NCBI GenBank assembly: GCA_002900535.1
Contig: MUGC01000014.1
Span: forward strand, 1-13,134
Direction: 5' to 3'
From: Thermoplasmata archaeon M9B1D
GTDB lineage: Archaea; Thermoplasmatota; E2; DHVEG-1
DNA length: 13,134 bases
The notes below the pieces were generated by a model. The model did no database searches and was not told the DNA's origin. It saw nothing but the letters and a program-made list of their open reading frames with translations. A program made the position numbers and the translations under genes. This document shows positions 1 to 5,965 of this stretch, one piece after another. The stretch's first letter is position 1. The number at the start of each line of letters is the position of its first letter.

Positions 1-15
1 TTAAAAGAGGGATAG
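1..15 (+). CDS. 3' end of an upstream gene (partial)
   Basis: The window opens with codons reading Leu-Lys-Glu-Gly then TAG. The same Glu-Gly-stop ending, with GAGGGATA doubling as a ribosome binding site for the next gene, recurs at 494-502. Only four codons are visible, so the reading frame is inferred from this recurrence and nothing can be said about function. Confidence 0.3.
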   Translation, partial: LKEG

Positions 16-19
16 AGAA

Positions 20-112
20 ATGTTAATGTGTATTCATAACGAAGAAAAAATCTGTTCATTTGAAAATTGTATAGATGATAATTGTATTTATTTAAATGAA
101 AGGCAGGGATAA
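20..112 (+). CDS. 30-residue four-cysteine microprotein
   Basis: This tiny ORF starts at ATG 20, behind a GAGGGATAG ribosome binding site at 7-15, and ends at TAA 110-112. It has four cysteines (C4, C12, C17, C22) spaced C-x7-C-x4-C-x4-C, which suggests a single metal site. Exactly the same spacing occurs in the microprotein at 12339-12476, which supports it being real despite its length. It is followed by a 71-base gap holding a promoter for the next gene, so it probably ends a transcription unit. Its function is unknown; zinc binding and nucleic-acid or protein contact are guesses from composition. Confidence 0.5.
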   Translation: MLMCIHNEEKICSFENCIDDNCIYLNERQG

Positions 113-128
113 TTCTTAATGATAAATA

Positions 129-165
129 GGTATACCAAACATTTATATACTAATAATGGTATACC
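129..165 (+). promoter_or_regulatory. TATA box flanked by two GGTATACC palindromes
   Basis: An archaeal TATA-like element (TTTATATA, 142-149) sits between two identical 8-bp palindromes, GGTATACC at 129-136 and 158-165, centred 29 bp apart. Transcription would start near 170, leaving a leader of about 14 bases with GGTGAT at 172-177 ahead of ATG 184. Paired palindromes straddling a core promoter are a typical arrangement for a dimeric repressor. The TATA box and palindromes are seen directly; the repressor role is inferred. Confidence 0.6.
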
Positions 166-183
166 TTATATGGTGATAAAAAA

Positions 184-378
184 ATGATGGAAAAAAAATA
201 TATAGATAAATGCCCAAACTGTAAGAAAGATATTGAATTTATAGCATCTGGTGATTTAGAAAGTGGATGGTCAGGTGGAAAATGGGGAGAAGGTGAATAT
301 TCAAGAGGAATTATAACGGTTGGATATGATTGTCCGTTTTGCAAAGATGCTGATGCTGATGTGATAATAAATGACTAA
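184..378 (+). CDS. 64-residue zinc-ribbon-like protein
   Basis: This is a small soluble protein with two CxxC knuckles, C10-P-N-C13 and C50-P-F-C53, the layout of a zinc ribbon. A glycine- and charge-rich stretch (residues 23-42) lies between the knuckles. The start at ATG 184 is set by the GGTGAT binding site at 172-177; ATG 187 would also fit. It is the first gene after the palindrome-flanked promoter, and its 3' end overlaps the next gene by 8 bases, so the two are probably co-translated. Zinc ribbons of this size are common in archaeal viruses and are often nucleic-acid binding, but no specific family is recognised. Confidence 0.8.
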   Translation: MMEKKYIDKCPNCKKDIEFIASGDLESGWSGGKWGEGEYSRGIITVGYDCPFCKDADADVIIND

Positions 379-502
379 ATGTCTTAAATGTGATTCTAAT
401 CTTGTTTTACTTTATTTTCGTGAATATAAAGGTGATGGTCGTACCTGGACTAAGACTAAATACTTGTATTGTAAGAATTGTAAAAAGGTAATTGAGGGAT
501 AG
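371..502 (+). CDS. 43-residue zinc-ribbon-like protein
   Basis: ATG 371 lies inside the end of the preceding gene and the frame stops at TAG 500-502. The protein has paired knuckles C4-L-K-C7 and C34-K-N-C37 around an extended basic and aromatic middle, the normal zinc-ribbon plan at minimal length. Its last codons, Glu-Gly-stop, carry GAGGGATAG, which serves as the binding site for the next start. This points to translational coupling. A role in nucleic-acid binding is plausible but unproven. Confidence 0.7.
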   Translation: MTKCLKCDSNLVLLYFREYKGDGRTWTKTKYLYCKNCKKVIEG

Positions 503-504
503 CT

Positions 505-612
505 TTGGATGAAAAAGAAATTAGTTTGTTTGATAGAGATATGGTAATACCTTGGATTTTATTTTCAATAGGTATAAGTTTATTTATTTGTTTTATTAGT
601 AGCTTATATTGA
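505..612 (+). CDS. 35-residue single-pass membrane peptide
   Basis: This is read from TTG 505, placed 6 bases after GAGGG at 494-498. The nearby ATG at 509 is in another frame and stops within 13 codons, so TTG is the better choice. The N-terminal dozen residues are acidic and charged, and residues about 13-34 form one hydrophobic helix. The gene is immediately followed by a second GAGGGATA signal for the next ORF. It is likely a membrane microprotein of unknown function; its short length keeps confidence moderate. Confidence 0.45.
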   Translation: MDEKEISLFDRDMVIPWILFSIGISLFICFISSLY

Positions 613-625
613 GGGATAAAAAACA

Positions 626-751
626 ATGAAAAAGTGTATAATTTGCGGGGAAAAAGCGAATAGAATAAGAAAAATAAACGGGGTTTTTATTGGTTTTTGT
701 AAAGAACATTCGTTTAAAGATTATAATATAAGTGTTATAGATGTTAAATAA
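626..751 (+). CDS. 41-residue zinc-knuckle protein
   Basis: ATG 626 follows GAGGGATA (611-618). The protein carries C4-I-I-C7 followed by C25-K-E-H28, a CxxC...CxxH zinc-binding layout. The segment between is basic with an aromatic Gly-Val-Phe-Ile-Gly-Phe strand, as in minimal zinc ribbons. The end overlaps the next ORF by 11 bases. Its function is unknown; by composition and neighbours it belongs with the other cysteine microproteins at both ends of the window. Confidence 0.6.
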   Translation: MKKCIICGEKANRIRKINGVFIGFCKEHSFKDYNISVIDVK

Positions 752-950
752 TATAATAATGTGCCCGGCGGGTAATTATGCAGATACTCCGACAATTGGG
801 GATATTGTTGCAATTGTAGTTTCCTTATGTTTGGTTATTATTTGCGTTAAACTTCTTTATAGGAATGTAAAAGATAAATGGTTTTTTATTGGAATGTTTG
901 CAGTTATACTTATTACGGTTCTTAATATTATTGCTTATAAGGGGTTTTGA
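741..950 (+). CDS. 69-residue two-helix membrane protein
   Basis: Two hydrophobic segments (about residues 20-40 and 47-66) are separated by a short positively charged loop. This suggests a hairpin membrane protein with both ends on the same side. ATG 741 gives the full ORF and ATG 759 would trim six residues; neither has a strong binding site, so the start is uncertain. It overlaps the zinc-knuckle gene before it and is followed after 3 bases by another microprotein. This is about where CCGG-type tetranucleotides begin to appear. No family is recognised. Confidence 0.6.
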   Translation: MLNNIIMCPAGNYADTPTIGDIVAIVVSLCLVIICVKLLYRNVKDKWFFIGMFAVILITVLNIIAYKGF

Positions 951-953
951 ATT

Positions 954-1076
954 ATGTATGAAACCGGTGAAATAAATAAGGATTGTTATGAATGTGAACT
1001 TCTTAATGTATGCCCTTTTATTTATATCATACATTCGGAGTGTTTTAGAAAAAAAATATTAGTAATTAAAAGGTGA
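954..1076 (+). CDS. 40-residue four-cysteine microprotein
   Basis: The ORF runs from ATG 954 to TGA 1074-1076, with cysteines at positions 11, 14, 20 and 30 (C-x2-C-x5-C-x9-C) and a basic C-terminus. The stop overlaps AGGTGAT (1071-1077), the binding site for the next gene at 1081, so the two are coupled. A single zinc site is likely. Function is unknown. Confidence 0.5.
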   Translation: MYETGEINKDCYECELLNVCPFIYIIHSECFRKKILVIKR

Positions 1077-1080
1077 TCTT

Positions 1081-1242
1081 ATGGGATTGGGGAAACAACT
1101 TAAAGGAATGACAAAGGAATATTTACAGAACCCGAAACAACAATATTTTAAATATTTGGAAAAAATACTTAATTTGCATTCTAAAAGTTTTGTAAAAAAG
1201 GAAGAAGTTGTTAATTATGTCAAAGAATGGTCTAAATTGTAG
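1081..1242 (+). CDS. 53-residue basic soluble protein
   Basis: ATG 1081 is well placed behind AGGTGAT at 1071-1077, one of the clearest binding sites in the window. The product is lysine-rich, predicted helical and lacks cysteines or membrane segments, unlike its neighbours. The middle (about residues 21-50) could form two amphipathic helices separated by a His-Ser-Lys-Ser turn, compatible with a small nucleic-acid-binding or protein-interaction domain. It overlaps the next gene. No known family is recognised. Confidence 0.65.
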   Translation: MGLGKQLKGMTKEYLQNPKQQYFKYLEKILNLHSKSFVKKEEVVNYVKEWSKL

Positions 1243-1420
1243 AGTTTGCCCTGGAAAATGCAATAAAAAAGGGTTTCCTAGTGTTAGCAAACTTTCTTAT
1301 TATTGTAATGAACAAAGAAAAACGGTTCCTATAACCCAGGCGTGGGGTTTTGCAAAGTATTGGAATAAAATGCTTAATTTAAAATCTTTTATAGGAACAA
1401 AGTTAAGGGGTTTTAGGTAA
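1217..1420 (+). CDS. 67-residue cysteine-rich basic protein
   Basis: Cysteines at 8, 11, 15 and 30 (numbered from ATG 1217) form C-x2-C-x3-C-x14-C, followed by an aromatic, basic C-terminal half (Trp-Gly-Phe-Ala-Lys-Tyr-Trp). TTG 1208 is an alternative start three codons earlier and neither has a decisive binding site. The stop shares a base with the ATG of the following membrane protein (TAATG), so translation is coupled. A metal-binding, possibly nucleic-acid-binding role is inferred only from residues. Confidence 0.6.
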   Translation: MSKNGLNCRVCPGKCNKKGFPSVSKLSYYCNEQRKTVPITQAWGFAKYWNKMLNLKSFIGTKLRGFR

Positions 1421-1650
1421 TGAAAGAAGAAACCTTTCAATGGTATAAAATTCTTCATAATTTTTATAATGATGTAATAAAGTTAACAATTGTTATGTTT
1501 ATAATTTGTATATTAATTATTATAGTTTTTGAACAGTTAAGAGTTAACCCCCTTTCCTATATTATTGGTTTTGTTATTTGTTTTGGAATTAACTTTTTTA
1601 AAACTTTCTTCAAAAAGAATGTTAGAAGTGAATTTTATGAAAATAACTAA
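1420..1650 (+). CDS. 76-residue two-helix membrane protein
   Basis: A charged N-terminus (about 20 residues) is followed by two hydrophobic segments (about 21-40 and 45-63) and a basic C-terminal tail rich in Lys and Arg. The positive tail suggests that the C-terminus stays in the cytoplasm. ATG 1420 overlaps the preceding stop by one base, and the 3' end overlaps the start of the zinc-ribbon gene at 1637. No family is recognised. Confidence 0.65.
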   Translation: MKEETFQWYKILHNFYNDVIKLTIVMFIICILIIIVFEQLRVNPLSYIIGFVICFGINFFKTFFKKNVRSEFYENN

Positions 1651-1900
1651 AAAAATAGATAGTAAAACGGCAAAAATGCAATTTAGCATTCAAAATAATC
1701 TTTTTAACACGGAAAGCCCCTTATTTTGTAGTAAATGTCATATTAAATTGGGCCTTTTACGAATGTTAAGAAGGAGTATTTTTACTAAAAAAGGAAGTGA
1801 ATATGTTGTTAAGTGTAAGAGTTGCGGATCCGCCAATAAAAGGATTAAGGGCCAAATGGGGGAAAAAATTAACCAGGAATGGGAAAAAACCGGATATTGA
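1637..1900 (+). CDS. 87-residue zinc-ribbon-like protein
   Basis: The frame is open from 1565, but ATG 1637, behind an AGAAGTGA-like binding site, gives a clean soluble protein, whereas the earlier start adds a segment that only reads through the upstream membrane gene. Knuckles C31-S-K-C34 and C60-K-S-C63 flank a very basic stretch. The C-terminal 25 residues are charged. The basic linker favours a nucleic-acid-binding ribbon. The last 98 bases overlap the next gene, an unusually long overlap. Confidence 0.65.
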   Translation: MKITKKIDSKTAKMQFSIQNNLFNTESPLFCSKCHIKLGLLRMLRRSIFTKKGSEYVVKCKSCGSANKRIKGQMGEKINQEWEKTGY

Positions 1901-2213
1901 ACCCCCGGTTCTATATAAAAAAATAGTTTTTTGTATGTTTTGCATTCTTCTTTTTTGGGGTATTTCTAGTTATATGATTATTGGGGATTATTTGACAATA
2001 CCGGTTAAAAGAAGTTTGCCGGAATGGAATATATTAGATGATGTTATTGAAAAATATCATAATATTGGGGTTAAAAAGGATTTTTGGGTTATAAGTGTTG
2101 GTGATAGTAAAATAAGCAATATTGAAAATTATATTATTTTTGTTCTTATGGGTTTCGGTTTTCTTCGGGTTATTGATCTTTTATTTTATATGAAAAAGTA
2201 TAATAACTTTTAG
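1803..2213 (+). CDS. 136-residue membrane protein
   Basis: ATG 1803 is chosen because AGGAAGTGA (1790-1798) lies just in front; GTG 1797 is an alternative. The first ~40 residues are basic and proline-containing and would be cytoplasmic. They are followed by a hydrophobic helix (about 42-65), an exposed domain of roughly 45 residues with a Lys-Asp-Phe-Trp motif, and a second helix near the C-terminus (about 112-130). The N-terminal part overlaps the zinc-ribbon gene in another frame for about 98 bases, so that portion could be overprinted. This is the last gene before the capsid-like gene. Function is unknown. Confidence 0.6.
   Translation: MLLSVRVADPPIKGLRAKWGKKLTRNGKKPDIEPPVLYKKIVFCMFCILLFWGISSYMIIGDYLTIPVKRSLPEWNILDDVIEKYHNIGVKKDFWVISVGDSKISNIENYIIFVLMGFGFLRVIDLLFYMKKYNNF
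2180..2192 (+). promoter_or_regulatory. possible promoter for the capsid-like gene
   Basis: A TATA-like run (TTTATATG, 2185-2192) inside the end of the preceding gene would place transcription start near 2213. This leaves a leader of about 30 bases containing AGGTGAT (2231-2237) before ATG 2245. A capsid gene with its own promoter and the T-rich terminator downstream would make a short, abundant transcript. The call rests on one AT-rich element in an AT-rich genome and is weak. Confidence 0.3.
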
Positions 2214-2244
2214 TTTATACTTATTTTTTAGGTGATACTCAAAA

Positions 2245-2457
2245 ATGGTTAAAACAAAAGCAAGTGCCAAAGATTTAATTAATGTTATGGTTTATGTCTT
2301 ATTTGCAGTAATTGTTCTTCCTATAATTGGTTCAAGTGTTACGGCCCTAGAAGGTGATACCGGAAACTTTTCCGCAACCGAAATATTACTATTTGGCCTT
2401 ATTACTACATTTGTTATAATTGGTGTAGTTTACGCAATAATTAAGACACTCCTATAA
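2245..2457 (+). CDS. spindle-shaped-virus major-capsid-like protein
   Basis: This 70-residue protein has a short basic N-terminus, a first helix (residues 11-29) ending in Val-Leu-Pro-Ile-Ile, a polar Gly/Ser/Thr-rich loop (30-45), and a second helix (46-66) ending in Val-Val-Tyr-Ala-Ile-Ile-Lys. The same plan is known for fusellovirus VP1/VP3 capsid proteins: two helices, a leucine-proline end to the first, a Ser/Thr/Gly loop, and a Val-x-Ala-Tyr/Tyr-x-Ile-x-Lys-like end to the second. Such proteins build lipid-containing spindle virions. The start has an ideal AGGTGAT at 2231-2237. A pyrimidine-rich terminator follows and the big spike gene is next, matching the capsid-then-adhesin order of spindle viruses. 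The identification is from memory of the family pattern; an unrelated small membrane protein is possible. Confidence 0.65.
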   Translation: MVKTKASAKDLINVMVYVLFAVIVLPIIGSSVTALEGDTGNFSATEILLFGLITTFVIIGVVYAIIKTLL

Positions 2458-2478
2458 ACCAAAGAAATAAATTTAATA

Positions 2479-2505
2479 TTTCTTTCTCTTTCTTTATTTT
2501 TTTTA
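2479..2505 (+). terminator. pyrimidine-rich archaeal terminator
   Basis: About 27 bases that are almost entirely T and C, ending in eight consecutive T (2497-2504), follow the capsid-like gene by 21 bases. Archaeal RNA polymerase stops at such T-rich tracts without a hairpin. This would let the capsid-like gene be transcribed at a higher level than the genes downstream. Confidence 0.55.
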
Positions 2506-2558
2506 TGTAAAAAAGTTTAATTAGTTTAAAAAATATTCCAGGTTTGAAGGTGAAAGGG

Positions 2559-5500
2559 TTGAAAAAAGGAATAATATTGTTAATATTGGTTTTTTGTATG
2601 CTGGTTTTTCCTATTTTCGGGGTTTTCGGTTTAGTTGTTATTGACAACGGGGTTTACGGTTATAGTGTTGATAGAAGTTTAGTTGTTGATAGTTACGGGA
2701 GATTACACGCCCTTTATCAAAAATCAAATGATAGTGTTTGGTATCAATATTCTGATGATGACGGGGAAACCTGGACGGGTTCAACAATGCTTAATGTAAG
2801 TGTTGTCGCCTATGGTGATAAATATACGCTTGTTATTGATAGCAACGATAAACTTTTTGCTTTTTATGTTTATGCGGTGGGTGTTGGAGCAAAAGCACAA
2901 CAGGTTTATTATAAAACAAGCACGGACCGAGGTCTTACGTGGAGTAGTGAAACGGCAGTTATTACACAAACCGGAGCAACAGTTGGAACTATACCGGGAT
3001 TAAGTGCAACCGTTGATAATGACGATGATGTTACTGTTGTCGTATCTTATGATTATGCAAGTTGGAATACAAAAGTTTACGCAAGACGTTATACTGATGA
3101 TACGGGGACCTGGAGTAGTGTGGCAACGCTTCAAAGTAGTGGAACGGGTTTGCTTTCTGAATGTGGAGTTGTTGCATTAAGTAACGATAGTTGTTTTGTT
3201 ACTTATGAATATGAACCTAGTGCCCCTACTTGGTATTCACTTTATTATGTTTGGTGGACGTATGACTTCCAGGTTTCAAGTGCGAGTTATATTTATAATT
3301 CTGCGAGTTTAAATCATCAGGTTTATACACATTCTACGGCAGTTGATTTAAATGACAATATAAATATTATTTATGCTAGAGAGGACGGTTCAAGCACGGA
3401 TTACGGTTTATATTATAAAAAATATACAACTTCAACGAATACTTTAGGAACTGAAGAACTTATTTTTTATGATAGTAGTTACCCGGTTTTAAGTTGTAGC
3501 GTATCTTGTTCAACAAATGGTTATGTTTATGCGTTTTATAGTGGTGATGTCCCGACCGCTTCAACTGATAAAATTTCTTATTATTATCGTGGTTCTAGTG
3601 TTTGGAACTACGGCGGGGTTATAAATATTGGAAATGATAATGAAGTAGAAAACCCGATTTCATTATATCAGCGTTATCCTAGCAATAATATTCTTTCGCC
3701 TACGGGTTATGCTTTTATGTTTTTCAATGATACTAACAACACAGTAAATTTTGAAAGCACAAGTTTAAATTGGTATACCGGCGGTGAAGGGGGTGAAGGT
3801 GAAGGGGGCGATACTGAATGCACAACCCTTAATCAATACCAAACAATGGGAAACGGTTTTGATTGCCCAACTTCAACAGAAGTTATTTGCACACACGAAA
3901 TTTACCCGGTTCGGGTTATTGAATTTGGAAACCCTTCGGGAACTTATACAACAACAATTAAAGGTTTAAGTGTTTATCTGGATAGTAACCCGGCGGATTA
4001 TTTAGAAAATTATGTTGCATATATTAACGGTGAAAGTATAGGAACCGCCGATTGTTCTTACCAATACGGGGAAGGTTATGTTATTCAATGGTTGTGTAAT
4101 GTTGAATTAGACGGGGAAGGTTATGTTGTTGAACTTTATAACCAACTTAATACAACCGGAATGACGGGGCCTTTTGCTTTTTGGAATGTTAGGGGTGTTG
4201 ATTGGGAAGGTTTTGTTGGGCCCGTGCAAGAATTAGCATATACTTATGCACACGATTACCCTAACAGTTTAATAGACGGTTACCTTAACGGGGGGCAAAC
4301 AAAATTTACAACATTTTTTAAACTTCACCATACGGGATTTATTGAACCCCCGGTTACTACATATAATAATAGTATTATTTTAACTGATAATTTTGAACCT
4401 TATCACCCCGATTATGGAATACCTTTTATTGATATCAGTAACGAAATTAAAACCGGTTTTTTTATTGTTAGTGTTAATAATACCCAGGAACCTTTTTATA
4501 AACTTAAAATATTTTATGAAGGAAGTGAAATTTATACACAAAATTACCCTATGAATATTATAAAGGCCCGTTCAACTTATGGTTTTACCCCCCTTAATGA
4601 AGGTAATTATAGCGTTAATATTACAACTTCAACAGGAACTAATATTATAGGGAAACCTTTTTATTGTGAAGGTAACGCCGGGGATTTGGATTTAATACTT
4701 TATACTGTTCCCAACCCTAGTGAACGGGGAAGTGATTACCTTGCTTATTACGACATTAATTTAAATGGAACCTATTCAATAGGTTTATTTAGCGGACAAA
4801 CTAACGATCTTTCTTATACAAATGCACTTCAATTTACAGAATTACATAATGACGCCGGCAGTATTGTTATTCAAGGCCGAGATGGTGAAGATTTTTATAA
4901 ACTTTCACTTTTTAAACAATACGGCACGGATTGGCAAATAATTGGCCCCCTTCATATTCACCGTGTAAACCGTATTGTTGGTGAAAATTGGATTAATGTG
5001 CAATATTGGAGTGGTGTAACTCATATAACTGACACTAATAGATTAAGAATACAAGGGGCCCATACTCTTAACAGTAAGGGTGTTTATATTTTAGATAATG
5101 GAAATATTATAAGGGAAAATGTTGAACAAGGTTTTAATTTTCTTTATGTTCTTTCAAATAGTGAACTAGATAAACCCCATAATTTTAGTTTAAGATTATT
5201 AATTAATGACGAATGGGAAACCCTTGCTTTTGATATTTTTACCCCCCAAAGTGTAGGCGGTGGGGGTGTTGGTTTTGATTGGGTAAACCTTATTCCAGGT
5301 GATTTTAAAGTAATTATAGGTGTTGCAATTATAACGATTATAACGATATTTCCTTTAATTGTTGCTATGCAAATGAATAAGCACCATATTAGCGTTAATA
5401 TTCCAGGTTTGGTTTATGTTGCATTTTTCTTCCTGGGCCTGGTTACAACTACTATTTTAGGGTTTTTTGACGCCTGGGTTATATTTATAATTCTTTTGGG

Positions 5501-5570
5501 CCTTATTGTTGCATTTGGCCTTGCCTGGTTGGTGGGGCAAAAATCAAATCAAGTTAGTGAAGAAGAATAG
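2559..5570 (+). CDS. large propeller-bearing, membrane-anchored spike protein
   Basis: The start is taken as TTG 2559, six bases after AAGGTGA (2547-2553); TTG 2544 would add five residues. The 1003-residue product begins with a signal-like hydrophobic segment (about 4-24). Residues about 25-405 consist of repeated beta strands containing Asp-box motifs: SDDDGETW (65-72), STDRGLTW (121-128) and a degenerate TDDTGTW (179-185). These mark sialidase/BNR-type beta-propellers. A flexible Gly/Glu linker (406-419) leads to a long beta-rich region (about 420-900) with N-glycosylation sequons. Three membrane helices close the protein (about 916-937, 948-968, 972-993), followed by an acidic tail. I see no Phe/Tyr-Arg-Ile-Pro motif of active sialidases, so glycan binding is more likely than cleavage. 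By size, position and topology it is probably the host-receptor spike of the virion. Confidence 0.75.
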   Translation: MKKGIILLILVFCMLVFPIFGVFGLVVIDNGVYGYSVDRSLVVDSYGRLHALYQKSNDSVWYQYSDDDGETWTGSTMLNVSVVAYGDKYTLVIDSNDKLFAFYVYAVGVGAKAQQVYYKTSTDRGLTWSSETAVITQTGATVGTIPGLSATVDNDDDVTVVVSYDYASWNTKVYARRYTDDTGTWSSVATLQSSGTGLLSECGVVALSNDSCFVTYEYEPSAPTWYSLYYVWWTYDFQVSSASYIYNSASLNHQVYTHSTAVDLNDNINIIYAREDGSSTDYGLYYKKYTTSTNTLGTEELIFYDSSYPVLSCSVSCSTNGYVYAFYSGDVPTASTDKISYYYRGSSVWNYGGVINIGNDNEVENPISLYQRYPSNNILSPTGYAFMFFNDTNNTVNFESTSLNWYTGGEGGEGEGGDTECTTLNQYQTMGNGFDCPTSTEVICTHEIYPVRVIEFGNPSGTYTTTIKGLSVYLDSNPADYLENYVAYINGESIGTADCSYQYGEGYVIQWLCNVELDGEGYVVELYNQLNTTGMTGPFAFWNVRGVDWEGFVGPVQELAYTYAHDYPNSLIDGYLNGGQTKFTTFFKLHHTGFIEPPVTTYNNSIILTDNFEPYHPDYGIPFIDISNEIKTGFFIVSVNNTQEPFYKLKIFYEGSEIYTQNYPMNIIKARSTYGFTPLNEGNYSVNITTSTGTNIIGKPFYCEGNAGDLDLILYTVPNPSERGSDYLAYYDINLNGTYSIGLFSGQTNDLSYTNALQFTELHNDAGSIVIQGRDGEDFYKLSLFKQYGTDWQIIGPLHIHRVNRIVGENWINVQYWSGVTHITDTNRLRIQGAHTLNSKGVYILDNGNIIRENVEQGFNFLYVLSNSELDKPHNFSLRLLINDEWETLAFDIFTPQSVGGGGVGFDWVNLIPGDFKVIIGVAIITIITIFPLIVAMQMNKHHISVNIPGLVYVAFFFLGLVTTTILGFFDAWVIFIILLGLIVAFGLAWLVGQKSNQVSEEE

Positions 5571-5581
5571 GAGTTGAAAAA

Positions 5582-5965
5582 ATGGGTAATATACTTCCAA
5601 AAGCAAAAATGTATGTATTTCTTTCACTTATTTGCCTAATAATTAATATTAGTGTTTGCCTGGTTGCTATGGCAACTCAAAACATTGATTATAACAATTA
5701 TTTAGAAAGTGAAGAATACAAATATACCGGTGAAATGCCCGACACAGGAACAAATGTTTCAATAGGGAATTTTGTTTTAGGAACAACTTCAAGTTTTCTT
5801 CCTTTTTTTAGTATTGTGCCCCTTGCTATTTTGGGCCTGGATTTTACGGTTTCGGTTTTTATAGGCGTTATTTTCGGTATTATTGGGGCCTTGCAATTGT
5901 TCCTTATCATTGTTATAGCGTTAAACCTTGCACCAAAGGTTTTAGGAAGTGGTTTTGATGTTTAA
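5582..5965 (+). CDS. 127-residue multi-helix membrane protein
   Basis: ATG 5582 follows AGGAGTTGA (5570-5578), 11 bases after the spike gene. A first hydrophobic helix (about 10-31) is followed by a polar exposed loop of about 35 residues rich in Tyr, Glu, Thr and Asn. A long hydrophobic region (about 70-118) holds two helices. It lies between two spike genes and its last codons overlap the start of the second one. This suggests a small envelope or scaffold component made together with the spikes. Minor membrane capsid proteins of this size are known in spindle-shaped viruses, but I cannot assign a family. Confidence 0.7.
   Translation: MGNILPKAKMYVFLSLICLIINISVCLVAMATQNIDYNNYLESEEYKYTGEMPDTGTNVSIGNFVLGTTSSFLPFFSIVPLAILGLDFTVSVFIGVIFGIIGALQLFLIIVIALNLAPKVLGSGFDV

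Noticed and set aside
825..1034. Minus-strand open frames overlapping the small genes (also 150-344, 6688-6876, 7938-8189, 8453-8680, 9209-9466)
   Set aside because: They lie opposite well-supported + strand genes with ribosome binding sites, have no signals of their own and have low-complexity composition typical of antisense to AT-rich genes.
2514..2535. Promoter directly before the large spike gene
   Set aside because: The AT-rich TTTAAAAAATA would place transcription start at about the start codon, downstream of the ribosome binding site, which is inconsistent with the leader needed.
2559..3780. Active sialidase annotation for the spike
   Set aside because: Asp boxes are present, but I could not find the Arg-Ile-Pro motif or arginine triad, so only a sialidase-like propeller is claimed.
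3784..3969. Plus-strand alternate frame inside the large spike (also 2800-3003, 6046-6252, 9618-9845)
   Set aside because: These are shadow frames fully inside long genes with clear domain patterns, without start signals.
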